NCBI GenBank assembly: GCA_034932485.1
Contig: JAYFOQ010000009.1
Span: 75,295 to 139,294 of the forward strand
Length of the DNA: 64,000 bases
DNA from: Gordonibacter sp034932485
Lineage (GTDB): Bacteria > Actinomycetota > Coriobacteriia > Coriobacteriales > Eggerthellaceae
Direction: 5' to 3'
The position numbers and the translations under genes are program-made. A model generated the notes under the pieces. The model did not search any database and was not told the DNA's origin. It saw nothing but the letters and a program-made list of their open reading frames with translations. Below, one piece after another: positions 7,581-16,123 of the stretch (within the stretch, counting starts at the first letter, position 1; every line of letters starts with the position of its first letter).

Positions 7581-8408
7581 ATGACCGAAGTATATGCAAC
7601 CCCTGCGGCTTCCCCCGTCGCTTACCCCGCACAGGTAAGCGCTCGTCCCATCTTGTCGGTGCGTCAAATAGAAAAGGTGTACGGTAACAAAGATTCTGTG
7701 ACCAAAGCGCTTTGCGATGTGAGCTTCGATGTGTTGCCAGGTGAATTCGTGGGTCTTATGGGGCCATCGGGTTCCGGTAAGACCACACTACTGAACTGTG
7801 TTGCCACTATTGATACCGTAACCAGTGGTCACATTATGGTGGACGGCCGGGATATTACGGGTCTGCGCAGCCGAGGGCTTGCAAAGTTTCGCCGAGACGA
7901 TCTGGGTTTTATCTTTCAAGACTCAAACCTACTGGATACTCTTACCGGTTTTGAGAATATTGCACTTGCGCTTACCGTGAAAGGTGAACCGACGAATCAG
8001 GTAAAGCCGAAGGTTGAAGCTGTCGCTCGCACGTTGGGCGTATCTGAGGTGCTGGGGAAATATCCTTATCAGATGTCGGGTGGTCAGAAACAGCGTATTG
8101 CCGCATCGCGTGCCATTGTGGCAGATCCGAAGCTTGTGTTGGCCGACGAACCAACTGGTGCACTCGATTCGCGTTCGGCAACCGTTATGTTGGAGACGCT
8201 TTCGATGATGAATACATCGCTTGGCGCAACTATTATGATGGTGACGCATGACTCGTACGCCGCGTCGTTCGCGAGTCGTATCCTGTTCATTAAAGACGGC
8301 GCTTTGTTTAATGAGATTCGTAAAGGAGATACCTCGCGCAAAGACTTCTTTAATCGCATTATGGAGGTTGTTACGTTCCTGGGCGGTGACGTGGCTGATG
8401 CTCGCTAA
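7581..8408 (+). CDS. ABC transporter ATP-binding protein, BceA-like, module 1
   Basis: This cytoplasmic ATPase of 275 residues drives the permease encoded next. It has Walker A GPSGSGKTT (about residue 61), the Q-loop in IFQDSNLLDTLT, signature MSGGQKQR (about 158), Walker B with LADEPTGALD and the switch His in MVTHD. An N-terminal extension of about 20 Pro/Ala-rich residues precedes the domain. AAGGAG before the ATG at 7581 fits a ribosome-binding site. Its 3' end overlaps the permease start by 11 bases, the same overlap as in the second module, which points to duplication of the whole unit. The family exports or detaches antimicrobial peptides or acts as the flux sensor for the kinase. Confidence 0.93.
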   Translation: MTEVYATPAASPVAYPAQVSARPILSVRQIEKVYGNKDSVTKALCDVSFDVLPGEFVGLMGPSGSGKTTLLNCVATIDTVTSGHIMVDGRDITGLRSRGLAKFRRDDLGFIFQDSNLLDTLTGFENIALALTVKGEPTNQVKPKVEAVARTLGVSEVLGKYPYQMSGGQKQRIAASRAIVADPKLVLADEPTGALDSRSATVMLETLSMMNTSLGATIMMVTHDSYAASFASRILFIKDGALFNEIRKGDTSRKDFFNRIMEVVTFLGGDVADAR

Positions 8409-10590
8409 ACTTGCTCTTCGAAACATAAAACGTTCGGTTAAAGATTACAGTATCTATTTCGTTACGCTTGTGTTTGGCGTCGCGGTGTTTTATGCGTTTA
8501 ATTCAGTAACCAGTCAGTCCATTCTTTTCGACCTCGAGGGCTCTGCTTCGGCGAGTATGTTTGAAATGACCGGGCAGTTTTTGGGGATGTTTAGCGTACT
8601 TATTGCCTGTGTACTGGGATTCTTGGTGCTGTACGCGAATGGCTTTCTCATTCGTCGCCGTAAGAAGGAGTTTGGAACCTATCTTATGCTGGGAATGAAC
8701 CCTGCCAGCGTGTCGTTTATCGTGCTTGTTGAGACGGTGACGGTTGGGCTTGTGTCGCTTGTTGTGGGATTGGTTTTGGGTTTTGTGCTGTCGCAAGGAT
8801 TATCGTTTGTAACGGCGGGCCTGTTTAACATCCAGATGACTCAGTACCGTTTCATATTTTCGTTTGACGCGTTTTTGATGACGCTTGCGTGCTTTGCGCT
8901 TATTTTCGTTGTGGCTGCATTGTTTAACACGTTGTCTATACGCCGTTATAAGTTAATTGACCTCCTATCTGCTCGTGCCAAGAATGCGCGCTATCGCGTG
9001 CGAAACCCGTGGATTAGCCTCGTTGCGTTCATCGCAGCTCTGGGAGTAATAGCTTGGGCATATGTTACGCTTATTGATAATGGTCTTTTGCAATTCGACG
9101 AGGGGTTCTGGAAGGCTACTGCGCTTATGGTTGTGGGTACCTTCCTGTTCTTCTGGTCGCTTGCGGGTTTTGCGCTTGCGTTGGTGGAACGCACGCGTGG
9201 TGTCTACTTCAAAGGTCTTGCTATGTTTACCATGCGTCAGATCGCTAGTAAGGTAAACATAGCGTTTCTGTCGCTATCGGTAGTGTGCATTATGCTGTTT
9301 TTCTCACTTACTGTTTTTTCCACGGGTATGGGCCTTGCGCGAGTTTTTAGTGGGAATATTGAAGACGGTACAGTTTACGATGCCACTCTTTCGGCTAATG
9401 TATATCTAAATGCGGGCGGCATACATGATCCCGAGACGTTGGCGGGTATGAATTCGGAAGATAGGGCTTACCAAGAGGTAGCCGATGCAAAAGCTGCTGC
9501 GGTGTTAGCTGAGGCCGTTGCTTACGACTGGAATATGGCTGCTAAGTTGGCATCCGTATCTCCCTTGTGGGACCAATTGGTAGATCGTTTTGCGCAAATT
9601 GATGCTTATCAGAGTTCAGATGTATCTTATGGCCAGCTTATGGATCGCTATGGTCACAATACTGGCAACGACAAGCAGGATGCAGCACTGCATGAACGCG
9701 GTGTTACGCTTGTGGGTGTCTCGCAATTCAATGCGTTGGCTGAACTCTCGGGTCGCCCTACGGTGGATCTTGGTGCAAGCGATTATGCAGTAAGCAATAC
9801 GCTTGAAGCTATGCGTAGTTTATCGGTTGTTTTGGCACGCGAGGGTGAGACGATCGAGATAGCAGGCAGGGTGCTCAGCGCCACGGGAGACTTGCTTAAG
9901 CAACCAATGGAAGACGCTGCGTTTGCTGCAAGCGGAGCAGTTTTTATTGTACCCGATGGGGTCATTGCCGATTTGCGTACTACCGGTATCGTTCCTGATG
10001 TGAGTTATCTTAATATTATGTATAAGATACCTCGCTCTGAAGGCGACAAGATGCTCGCTCAACTGCTTGCTGAGGTATCGCCTGCCGATCAGCGAGTCTC
10101 GGCATCGGGCTGGTCGTTTAGTCCGAAACCTTGGCCGGTAACGCTTTCGTTTACGGCCGAGGAGGTTATTGCTGAATCGAGTGGTATGAACCTGATGATT
10201 TCATATCTGGCGCTCTATATAGGTTTTGTATTCCTTATTGCTACTGCTGCCATTCTTGCCATTCAGCAGCTTTCCGAGACGAGCGATTCGCTGGAGCGCT
10301 ATAAAGTGCTTGCCGAGATAGGTTGTGATCGTCGTATGATATTCCGCTCACTACGCAAGCAGGTGCTCGTGTATTTCCTCGTGCCGCTTGTGTTGGCGGT
10401 GTGCCATACCGTGTGTGCTGTGGGCATTATTAGTAATGCTGTGCTTGCTCAGCTGGGAGTATCGGTGGTAGAGCCTGCTTTCATGACAGCTGTGTTGGCC
10501 GGTATTGTATATGGAGCATACCTGCTGGTTGCATACTTCGCTAGTAAAGGTATTGTTCGCGCGTCGCTTGGAAAAAAACTACTGGGTTAA
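8398..10590 (+). CDS. ABC transporter permease, BceB-like FtsX-domain protein, module 1
   Basis: A 730-residue membrane protein. The ATG at 8398 overlaps the end of the ATPase gene; a longer in-frame extension would duplicate the ATPase coding region in another frame and is rejected. Membrane helices occur at about 15-35, 55-78, 105-130, 150-175, 205-225 and 240-260, and around 290-310, then a large extracellular domain of about 285 residues (about 310-595), and three helices at the C terminus. This follows the ten-helix BceB pattern, where the extracellular domain binds the peptide antibiotic target. It contains the FtsX-like core with FLIRRRKKEFGTYL. It should form a complex with the module kinase. 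Confidence 0.9.
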   Translation: MLAKLALRNIKRSVKDYSIYFVTLVFGVAVFYAFNSVTSQSILFDLEGSASASMFEMTGQFLGMFSVLIACVLGFLVLYANGFLIRRRKKEFGTYLMLGMNPASVSFIVLVETVTVGLVSLVVGLVLGFVLSQGLSFVTAGLFNIQMTQYRFIFSFDAFLMTLACFALIFVVAALFNTLSIRRYKLIDLLSARAKNARYRVRNPWISLVAFIAALGVIAWAYVTLIDNGLLQFDEGFWKATALMVVGTFLFFWSLAGFALALVERTRGVYFKGLAMFTMRQIASKVNIAFLSLSVVCIMLFFSLTVFSTGMGLARVFSGNIEDGTVYDATLSANVYLNAGGIHDPETLAGMNSEDRAYQEVADAKAAAVLAEAVAYDWNMAAKLASVSPLWDQLVDRFAQIDAYQSSDVSYGQLMDRYGHNTGNDKQDAALHERGVTLVGVSQFNALAELSGRPTVDLGASDYAVSNTLEAMRSLSVVLAREGETIEIAGRVLSATGDLLKQPMEDAAFAASGAVFIVPDGVIADLRTTGIVPDVSYLNIMYKIPRSEGDKMLAQLLAEVSPADQRVSASGWSFSPKPWPVTLSFTAEEVIAESSGMNLMISYLALYIGFVFLIATAAILAIQQLSETSDSLERYKVLAEIGCDRRMIFRSLRKQVLVYFLVPLVLAVCHTVCAVGIISNAVLAQLGVSVVEPAFMTAVLAGIVYGAYLLVAYFASKGIVRASLGKKLLG

Positions 10591-10689
10591 CGTAATGTGG
10601 TGCGTTAGTGCAGCATTGCTTGTTTTGTTGCCTGCGGTAGGGTAGTGGCATGCTGGTTTTTCTACCGTAAGTGAGGTGTGCCATGAAAT

Positions 10690-10732
10690 CTTTCCCCGAA
10701 AGACGATGCCGTTTTCCGTCTTTCGGGGAAAG
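10690..10732 (+). terminator. 16-bp stem hairpin after module 1
   Basis: The arms CTTTCCCCGAAAGACG and its exact complement are separated by 11 bases. It lies 100 bases behind the permease and before the next gene. There is no clear run of T on either strand, so it may be a weak or factor-dependent terminator, or an mRNA-stabilising hairpin. Confidence 0.45.
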
Positions 10733-10775
10733 CCTTATTGCTAGCCGTGGTTAACTTTTGCTATCATGCGCAACT

Positions 10776-11120
10776 ATGGAAGATTCGCCTAAAATTGCCA
10801 GACGTCGCTTACGCGAGAAGCGCACTATCTCTCAGATGGTGGCGCTTTATTGCGCTGATAACCATACCGATGCTGAGCGTACTGAGAGGGCCTATTGCGG
10901 TGAGGCGCTTTGTCCGGAGTGCTTAGCAATCGACTCTAACGCCGTGCTGCGCACGGAGCGTTGCAGAAACATGAAAGATAAGACCTCGTGCGAGAAGTGC
11001 GGAAATCACTGTTATCGCCCTGAAGATCGTGAACGAATTCGCGCGGTTATGCGCTACGCTGGTCCTCGTATGCTAGGTAAGCACCCCCTCGCAGCTCTGC
11101 GCCATTTGATGGGTATTTGA
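10776..11120 (+). CDS. YgbA_NO family (nitrous-oxide-stimulated promoter) protein
   Basis: A Cys-rich cytoplasmic protein of 114 residues. It matches the YgbA_NO family pattern: RRLREKRTISQMVALYC at the N terminus, CPECLAI in the middle, a Cys cluster C-x2-C with NHCYRPEDRERIRAVMRY and then GPRMLGKHPLAALRHLM at the C terminus. The conserved Cys residues may bind metal or an FeS cluster. Family members are induced by nitrosative stress in Enterobacteria, and the biochemical role is poorly known. The ATG at 10776 is chosen because it begins the conserved part; no strong ribosome-binding site is visible. It is monocistronic. A link to nitrate respiration (nap genes 40 kb away) is possible but not shown by the sequence. 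Confidence 0.8.
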   Translation: MEDSPKIARRRLREKRTISQMVALYCADNHTDAERTERAYCGEALCPECLAIDSNAVLRTERCRNMKDKTSCEKCGNHCYRPEDRERIRAVMRYAGPRMLGKHPLAALRHLMGI

Positions 11121-11246
11121 TTACACCTATGCAAACACTAAGAAGGCGGGAGCCCCTTTAGTGATTTGGGTATGCAACTTTTGAAGAGGATTTCTCTCCT
11201 ATAGCCTTATCGAACAAATTGTGATCAAACTTTGTATGCTTATATA

Positions 11247-11260
11247 CGAACAAATGTTTT
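11247..11260 (+). promoter_or_regulatory. Candidate LexA (SOS) box before uvrA
   Basis: CGAACAAATGTTTT agrees at all but the last base with the Gram-positive LexA consensus CGAAC-RNRY-GTTYC. It lies about 140 bases before the uvrA start. A half-site CGAACAAATT is at 11211-11220. SOS control of uvrA is common. Confidence 0.55.
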
Positions 11261-11401
11261 TACGCCTACTTTGCTTGCGCTGCGCTAGAATGAACGATTG
11301 CACGGAAATGATAGTTTTCCAGTAACCATATCTGCGCTTCGAGAATGATAGGGAGCGCTTGCCAATGCAGTAATTATGATCAAGAAAGAGCGTATACGCA
11401 C

Positions 11402-14281
11402 ATGGGACAGAACGCCATCGTTATTAAGGGTGCCCGCGAGCACAACCTCAAGGACATCGACCTTACCATACCGCGCGACGAGCTGGTAGTTATTACGGGG
11501 CTTTCCGGATCTGGAAAGTCTAGTCTTGCTTTCGACACAATGTATGCCGAAGGGCAGCGTCGTTACGTGGAGAGTCTTTCCAGCTACGCTCGTATGTTTT
11601 TAGGACAAATGAGCAAACCCGATCTCGATAGCATTGATGGTCTTTCGCCAGCGGTATCCATCGATCAGAAAACTACCAGTAAGAATCCCCGCTCCACCGT
11701 TGGTACCACGACCGAGATATATGACTATCTGCGCTTATTGTTCGCACGTGTGGGGGTGCCTCATTGCCCTGAATGCGGCCGTGTTATTCGAAAACAGACT
11801 ACCGATCAGGTAACTGATGATATTTTGTCGTTAGCGCCCGATGCTAAGGCTATCTTGATGGCCCCCGTGGTTGCAGGACGTAAGGGTGAATTTACCAAGC
11901 TATTTTCCGACCTGCAAAAGGAGGGTTTCAGTCGTGTACGCATTGATGGCGAGATTGTAAAGCTCGATGGCGAGCCGCTTACGCTCAACAAAAAGATCAA
12001 ACACTTTATCGATGTAGTGGTGGATCGTGTGCAACTCAAGGCAAGTGCTACTAGTCGTATTGCCGAAGGTGTGGAACTAGCGTGCAAGCTTGCTGAGGGT
12101 CGTGTGCTGGTTCAAGTGCTTGATGCAGATGGTAATGCGCAGGGTTTGGGCGGCGGTCAGTCCAGTGGTGCCACGGGTGGTCTTGGTCAGGGAGAGCACC
12201 TGTTTTCGCTTGCTCTTGCATGTCCTGAGCATGGCCATTCTATGGACGAACTGCAGCCACGTGATTTTTCCTTTAATGCTCCCTATGGAGCTTGTCCAGA
12301 CTGTCTTGGCATTGGTAGCCGCGAGGAGGTAGATCGCTCGCTTGTGGTGCCTGACCCGTCGCTTACGCTAGATACTGGTGTTATTGCGCCTTTTAAAACA
12401 GGGAACTACTATCCTCAGGTACTACGTGCTGTTGCCGCCCACGTTGGTACAACATCCGACGCACCGTGGGAAGATATGCCAAAAAAGGCACAGGATGCGT
12501 TGTTGTATGGTTTGGGTGACACGAAGGTGCGCGTAGATTACGTTACCGTAGACGGTCGTGAGACATACTGGTATATCGAATGGGAAGGTGCTCTGGCGGC
12601 GGTACAGCGTCGCTACCAGGAGGCGCAGAGCGACAATCAACGTGAAAAACTGTCTGAATATTTTGCCATAGTACCGTGTCAGACTTGTGGCGGTAAGCGA
12701 TTAAAGCCTGAAATTTTAGCGGTGACTGTAGGAGATGCCTCTATCTTCGATGTCACCGAGATGAGTGCGGCAGATTCGTTGGCGTACTTTGATCGATTGG
12801 TTTTTGAAGGCCAGGATTTGTCTGTTGCTGGCCCAATTGTAAAAGAGATTAAAGCGCGTTTAAAGTTCTTAGTTGATGTTGGTCTAGACTACTTAACCCT
12901 TGAGCGTGCGACAGCGACGCTTTCTGGAGGTGAGGCTCAACGTATTCGTTTAGCTACGCAGATCGGAGCGGGCCTTATGGGCGTGCTCTATATCTTGGAT
13001 GAGCCTTCCATTGGCCTGCATCAACGTGACAACGAACGTCTTATTGCTACTTTGGAACACCTGCGGGATTTGGGTAATACGGTTATCGTGGTTGAACACG
13101 ATGAGGATACCATCCGTAGCGCCGACTTCGTGGTGGATATGGGTCCTGGTGCGGGCGAACATGGCGGCGAGATTGTTGCTATTGGTACGCCTGATGAAAT
13201 CATGAAGGCAGAGGGCTCGCTTACGGCTGATTATTTATCGGGTCGTCGTGCTATCGCGGTGCCTGAAAAGCGCCGTAACCCAAGGCGAGGGTCACTTAAA
13301 CTGACGGGTGCTACCGAGAACAACTTGAAGAATCTCACCTTGGAGGTACCCTTTGGTACACTGACTGTGGTTACGGGTGTGTCGGGCTCGGGAAAAAGTT
13401 CTCTTGTTACCGATACGCTGGCGCCGGCGCTGGCAAACCGGGTGAATCATGCGCATCGCCGATCGGGAGCGTATCGTAAAATTACGGGTCTTGATAAGAT
13501 TGATAAGGTTATTAACATTGATCAGAGTCCTATTGGCCGCACGCCACGTTCAAATCCGGCCACGTATATAGGACTCTGGGACGACATCCGTGCGTTGTTT
13601 TCTTCTACTCAGGAGTCTAAGGCGCGCGGTTATGGACCGGGTCGCTTCTCATTCAACGTGAATGGTGGGCGTTGTGAGGCATGCAAAGGCGATGGCCAGA
13701 TAAAAATTGAGATGCACTTCCTGCCCGACATCTACGTGCCTTGTGAGGTGTGTGGTGGTAAGCGTTATAATCGAGAGACGCTGCAGGTAACGTACCGCGG
13801 CAAGAATATCTCTGATGTATTAGATATGACGGTGGAGGATGCCCTGGCGTTCTTCGAGAATATTCCCGCTATCAAACGTAAGCTACAGACGCTCTTTGAC
13901 GTGGGATTGGGATATATTCGTTTGGGACAGCCTGCTACTACTCTTTCAGGTGGTGAGGCGCAGCGAGTGAAACTGTCGAGCGAATTGCAGCGTCGTCAAA
14001 CAGGTAAGACGTTTTATATTCTCGACGAACCCACTACTGGCTTGCATTTTGAAGATGTACGTCAGCTGCTAGAAGTGTTGGAGCGCCTGGTAGATGCGGG
14101 TAATACGGTGCTGGTTATCGAGCATAATTTGGATGTGATTAAATGTGCCGATCGCATTATTGATTTGGGACCCGAGGGCGGTGACCGCGGTGGTACTATT
14201 GTGGCGCAGGGAACCCCTGAGCAGGTTGCTGAGGTTGAGGGCAGCTATACGGGCGCTTTTGTGAAGCGTATATTGTCTTAA
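11402..14281 (+). CDS. uvrA: Excinuclease ABC subunit A
   Basis: UvrA is the damage-recognition ATPase of nucleotide excision repair and works in the cytoplasm with UvrB and UvrC (uvrC is at 27105). The 959-residue protein has two ABC ATPase units: Walker A GLSGSGKSSL near residue 34 and GVSGSGKSSL near 660, signatures LSGGEAQRIRLA and LSGGEAQRVKLS, and zinc-binding Cys pairs (CPECGRV; CEACKGDG with CEVCGGKRY). The ATG at 11402 gives the usual N terminus beginning IVIKGAREHNLKDIDL. A Gly-rich insert (about residues 240-265) lies in the UvrB-interaction region and is longer than usual. A LexA-like box is upstream. It is followed by a hairpin and an unrelated gene. Confidence 0.97.
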   Translation: MGQNAIVIKGAREHNLKDIDLTIPRDELVVITGLSGSGKSSLAFDTMYAEGQRRYVESLSSYARMFLGQMSKPDLDSIDGLSPAVSIDQKTTSKNPRSTVGTTTEIYDYLRLLFARVGVPHCPECGRVIRKQTTDQVTDDILSLAPDAKAILMAPVVAGRKGEFTKLFSDLQKEGFSRVRIDGEIVKLDGEPLTLNKKIKHFIDVVVDRVQLKASATSRIAEGVELACKLAEGRVLVQVLDADGNAQGLGGGQSSGATGGLGQGEHLFSLALACPEHGHSMDELQPRDFSFNAPYGACPDCLGIGSREEVDRSLVVPDPSLTLDTGVIAPFKTGNYYPQVLRAVAAHVGTTSDAPWEDMPKKAQDALLYGLGDTKVRVDYVTVDGRETYWYIEWEGALAAVQRRYQEAQSDNQREKLSEYFAIVPCQTCGGKRLKPEILAVTVGDASIFDVTEMSAADSLAYFDRLVFEGQDLSVAGPIVKEIKARLKFLVDVGLDYLTLERATATLSGGEAQRIRLATQIGAGLMGVLYILDEPSIGLHQRDNERLIATLEHLRDLGNTVIVVEHDEDTIRSADFVVDMGPGAGEHGGEIVAIGTPDEIMKAEGSLTADYLSGRRAIAVPEKRRNPRRGSLKLTGATENNLKNLTLEVPFGTLTVVTGVSGSGKSSLVTDTLAPALANRVNHAHRRSGAYRKITGLDKIDKVINIDQSPIGRTPRSNPATYIGLWDDIRALFSSTQESKARGYGPGRFSFNVNGGRCEACKGDGQIKIEMHFLPDIYVPCEVCGGKRYNRETLQVTYRGKNISDVLDMTVEDALAFFENIPAIKRKLQTLFDVGLGYIRLGQPATTLSGGEAQRVKLSSELQRRQTGKTFYILDEPTTGLHFEDVRQLLEVLERLVDAGNTVLVIEHNLDVIKCADRIIDLGPEGGDRGGTIVAQGTPEQVAEVEGSYTGAFVKRILS

Positions 14282-14384
14282 CGTATCTGCGCACGAGATT
14301 TCGCGGTAATAGCATGTGTCTTTACTGGTGCAGGGATGCATGGGACAATGCGCAGTGACCGTAGGGGTCTGCGGAAGACGACTA

Positions 14385-14413
14385 AACAATGCGACGCGTT
14401 GCGTCGCATTGTT
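14385..14413 (+). terminator. 13-bp stem hairpin between uvrA and the first EamA-GNAT gene
   Basis: AACAATGCGACGC and its exact complement flank a GTT loop. The stem ends about 24 bases before the GTG start of the next gene and lacks a long T run. It could end the uvrA message or act as an attenuator in the leader of the transporter gene. Confidence 0.5.
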
Positions 14414-14437
14414 GTGTTAATAAGGAAAAGGGGCATC

Positions 14438-15973
14438 GTGTCTGATTCGGAGGGAAGGCCGCATTTGTTGCGGGGTATTATTTGTGCGCTGGCGGGCGGT
14501 ATTTGCTGGGGTTTTTCTGGAACCTGTGCCCAGTTACTTATGAATGAATATGGTGCGCCAGCTGCGTGGATTACCTGTGTGCGCATGGTTATCGCTGCGG
14601 TATTCTTCCTCTTTATGACGGCGGTGCGTAATTGGCGAGATTTAGTGGCGGTATTTCGTGATCGTCGCTCTCTTTTTCAGATTGCGCTTTTCGCTCTTTT
14701 TGGGGTGCTCTTGACGCAGATGAGTTATTTGAATGCTATTAAGTACACCAGTGCAGGCGTAGGTACCACTATTGAGCAAGTGGGCTTGGTGCTTATTATG
14801 CTGTATGTATGCTTGCGAGCACGTCGTCTTCCTCGGTTGCGTGAAGCCCTTGGTTTAGCGTTCGCTTTGGGCGGCATGATTCTCATTGCTACGCAAGGTG
14901 AAGTTGGTCGGCTTGCTATTCCTGCGGAAGGTTTGTTCTGGGGGTTAATATCAGCGGTGGCGTTGGCTTTTTACACGCTTATGCCCGTGCGTGTGCTAAA
15001 GAAATGGGGTGCCATGTTGGTGACGGGTCTTGCCATGTTGTTTGGCGGGTCCGCTGCATCGATTGTGGTGCAACCATGGAGCATTCCCGTACAACTTTCT
15101 GGCGGAGCGTTGGCGGCGTTGGTTGCTATCGTATTGGTGGGTACCTTAGGTGCTTATATGCTGTATTTGCAGGGCGTCTCCGATGCAGGGCCAGTGAAAG
15201 CCAGTTTGCTCTGCTGCGTCGAACCAGTGTCAGCTATGCTTCTTGCCTTATTCTGGCTGCAAACACCTGTTTCTGTATGGGATATTGCTGGCTGTGTCAT
15301 GATTGTGGTTATGATCTTTCTTGTGTCAGAACGCGAGCCGGGGTTGTCTGCTGTTTCTCAGGAAGATGGGGAAGCGTTGCATGCGGTTAGTTTTGATGAT
15401 CCTCCTTTGTTTGCGGGTCGTGCCTCTGTATTGGGTTATTACACCAGTCGTGTTGCGGTGCGTGAAGATTTTGATCGAGTTCAGAAGCTGCTCGATGAGG
15501 GACACGAGACATTTGCTGCGCTTGGTATCGACGAGGGACGAAAAAAGTACCCTTCGGCGCGTCGACTTATGCATAGCATTCAGAACGGCACAACGCACGT
15601 TGTTGAGGATGCGCACGGCCATATGATAGCCGTGTTTGCCGTTTCGTTCTCGCCTGATAAGAATTACGATTCGACTCTTGACGGCGCATGGCTTACCGAC
15701 ACTCATGCGCAACCACAGCTTTATGCCGAGATCCATTGGATAGCAGTGGCTTATGCGGCGCGTCGTCGTGGTGTGGGTATGTTTATTCTAGAAACTGCTG
15801 ATCGTATCGCAAGTAAAGGAGATCGATCAAGCATTCGAGCCGACGTCTACCCACAGAACATTCCTATACAGAAGATGCTTGAAAAGCATGGATATACCTA
15901 CTGCGGCACCATTGTTATGAAAGATGTATTTGGGCGTAAGAAGGTTCGCCTCGCCTATGAGCGCATGCTGTAA
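14438..15973 (+). CDS. EamA (DMT) transporter fused to a GNAT acetyltransferase, copy 1
   Basis: A two-part protein of 512 residues. Residues about 9-290 carry ten membrane helices as two EamA repeats, with GGICWGFSGTCAQLL at the start of the first and AIPAEGLFWGLISAVALAFY at the start of the second; this family exports amino acids and other small metabolites. Residues about 325-512 are a GNAT acetyltransferase with the acetyl-CoA loop RRRGVG near residue 441 and the C-terminal motif KHGYTYCGTIV. The GTG at 14438 follows AAGGAAAAGGGG; an ORF extension upstream would cross the hairpin. The fusion has no frameshift and occurs again in the next gene, so it is real. The substrate is unknown; coupling acetylation to transport is inference. 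Confidence 0.88.
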   Translation: MSDSEGRPHLLRGIICALAGGICWGFSGTCAQLLMNEYGAPAAWITCVRMVIAAVFFLFMTAVRNWRDLVAVFRDRRSLFQIALFALFGVLLTQMSYLNAIKYTSAGVGTTIEQVGLVLIMLYVCLRARRLPRLREALGLAFALGGMILIATQGEVGRLAIPAEGLFWGLISAVALAFYTLMPVRVLKKWGAMLVTGLAMLFGGSAASIVVQPWSIPVQLSGGALAALVAIVLVGTLGAYMLYLQGVSDAGPVKASLLCCVEPVSAMLLALFWLQTPVSVWDIAGCVMIVVMIFLVSEREPGLSAVSQEDGEALHAVSFDDPPLFAGRASVLGYYTSRVAVREDFDRVQKLLDEGHETFAALGIDEGRKKYPSARRLMHSIQNGTTHVVEDAHGHMIAVFAVSFSPDKNYDSTLDGAWLTDTHAQPQLYAEIHWIAVAYAARRRGVGMFILETADRIASKGDRSSIRADVYPQNIPIQKMLEKHGYTYCGTIVMKDVFGRKKVRLAYERML

Positions 15974-16123
15974 CTTTTCAATGTTGCGCCACGGGTGCTT
16001 CGACCTCTTCAAATCTATGCAAAACCCTACTGAAAACCTCTTTACCGGGATGCGCTTCCGTGCGACAATTCGCAGTGCTATTTTACGGGGTCATGGTTTT
16101 GCGTGCGAGGAAGGGGGTGCTAA

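Noticed and set aside
8248..8397. Upstream in-frame extension of the module 1 permease.
   Set aside because: It overlaps the ATPase coding region in another frame by 160 bases; the module 2 permease starts at the equivalent ATG.
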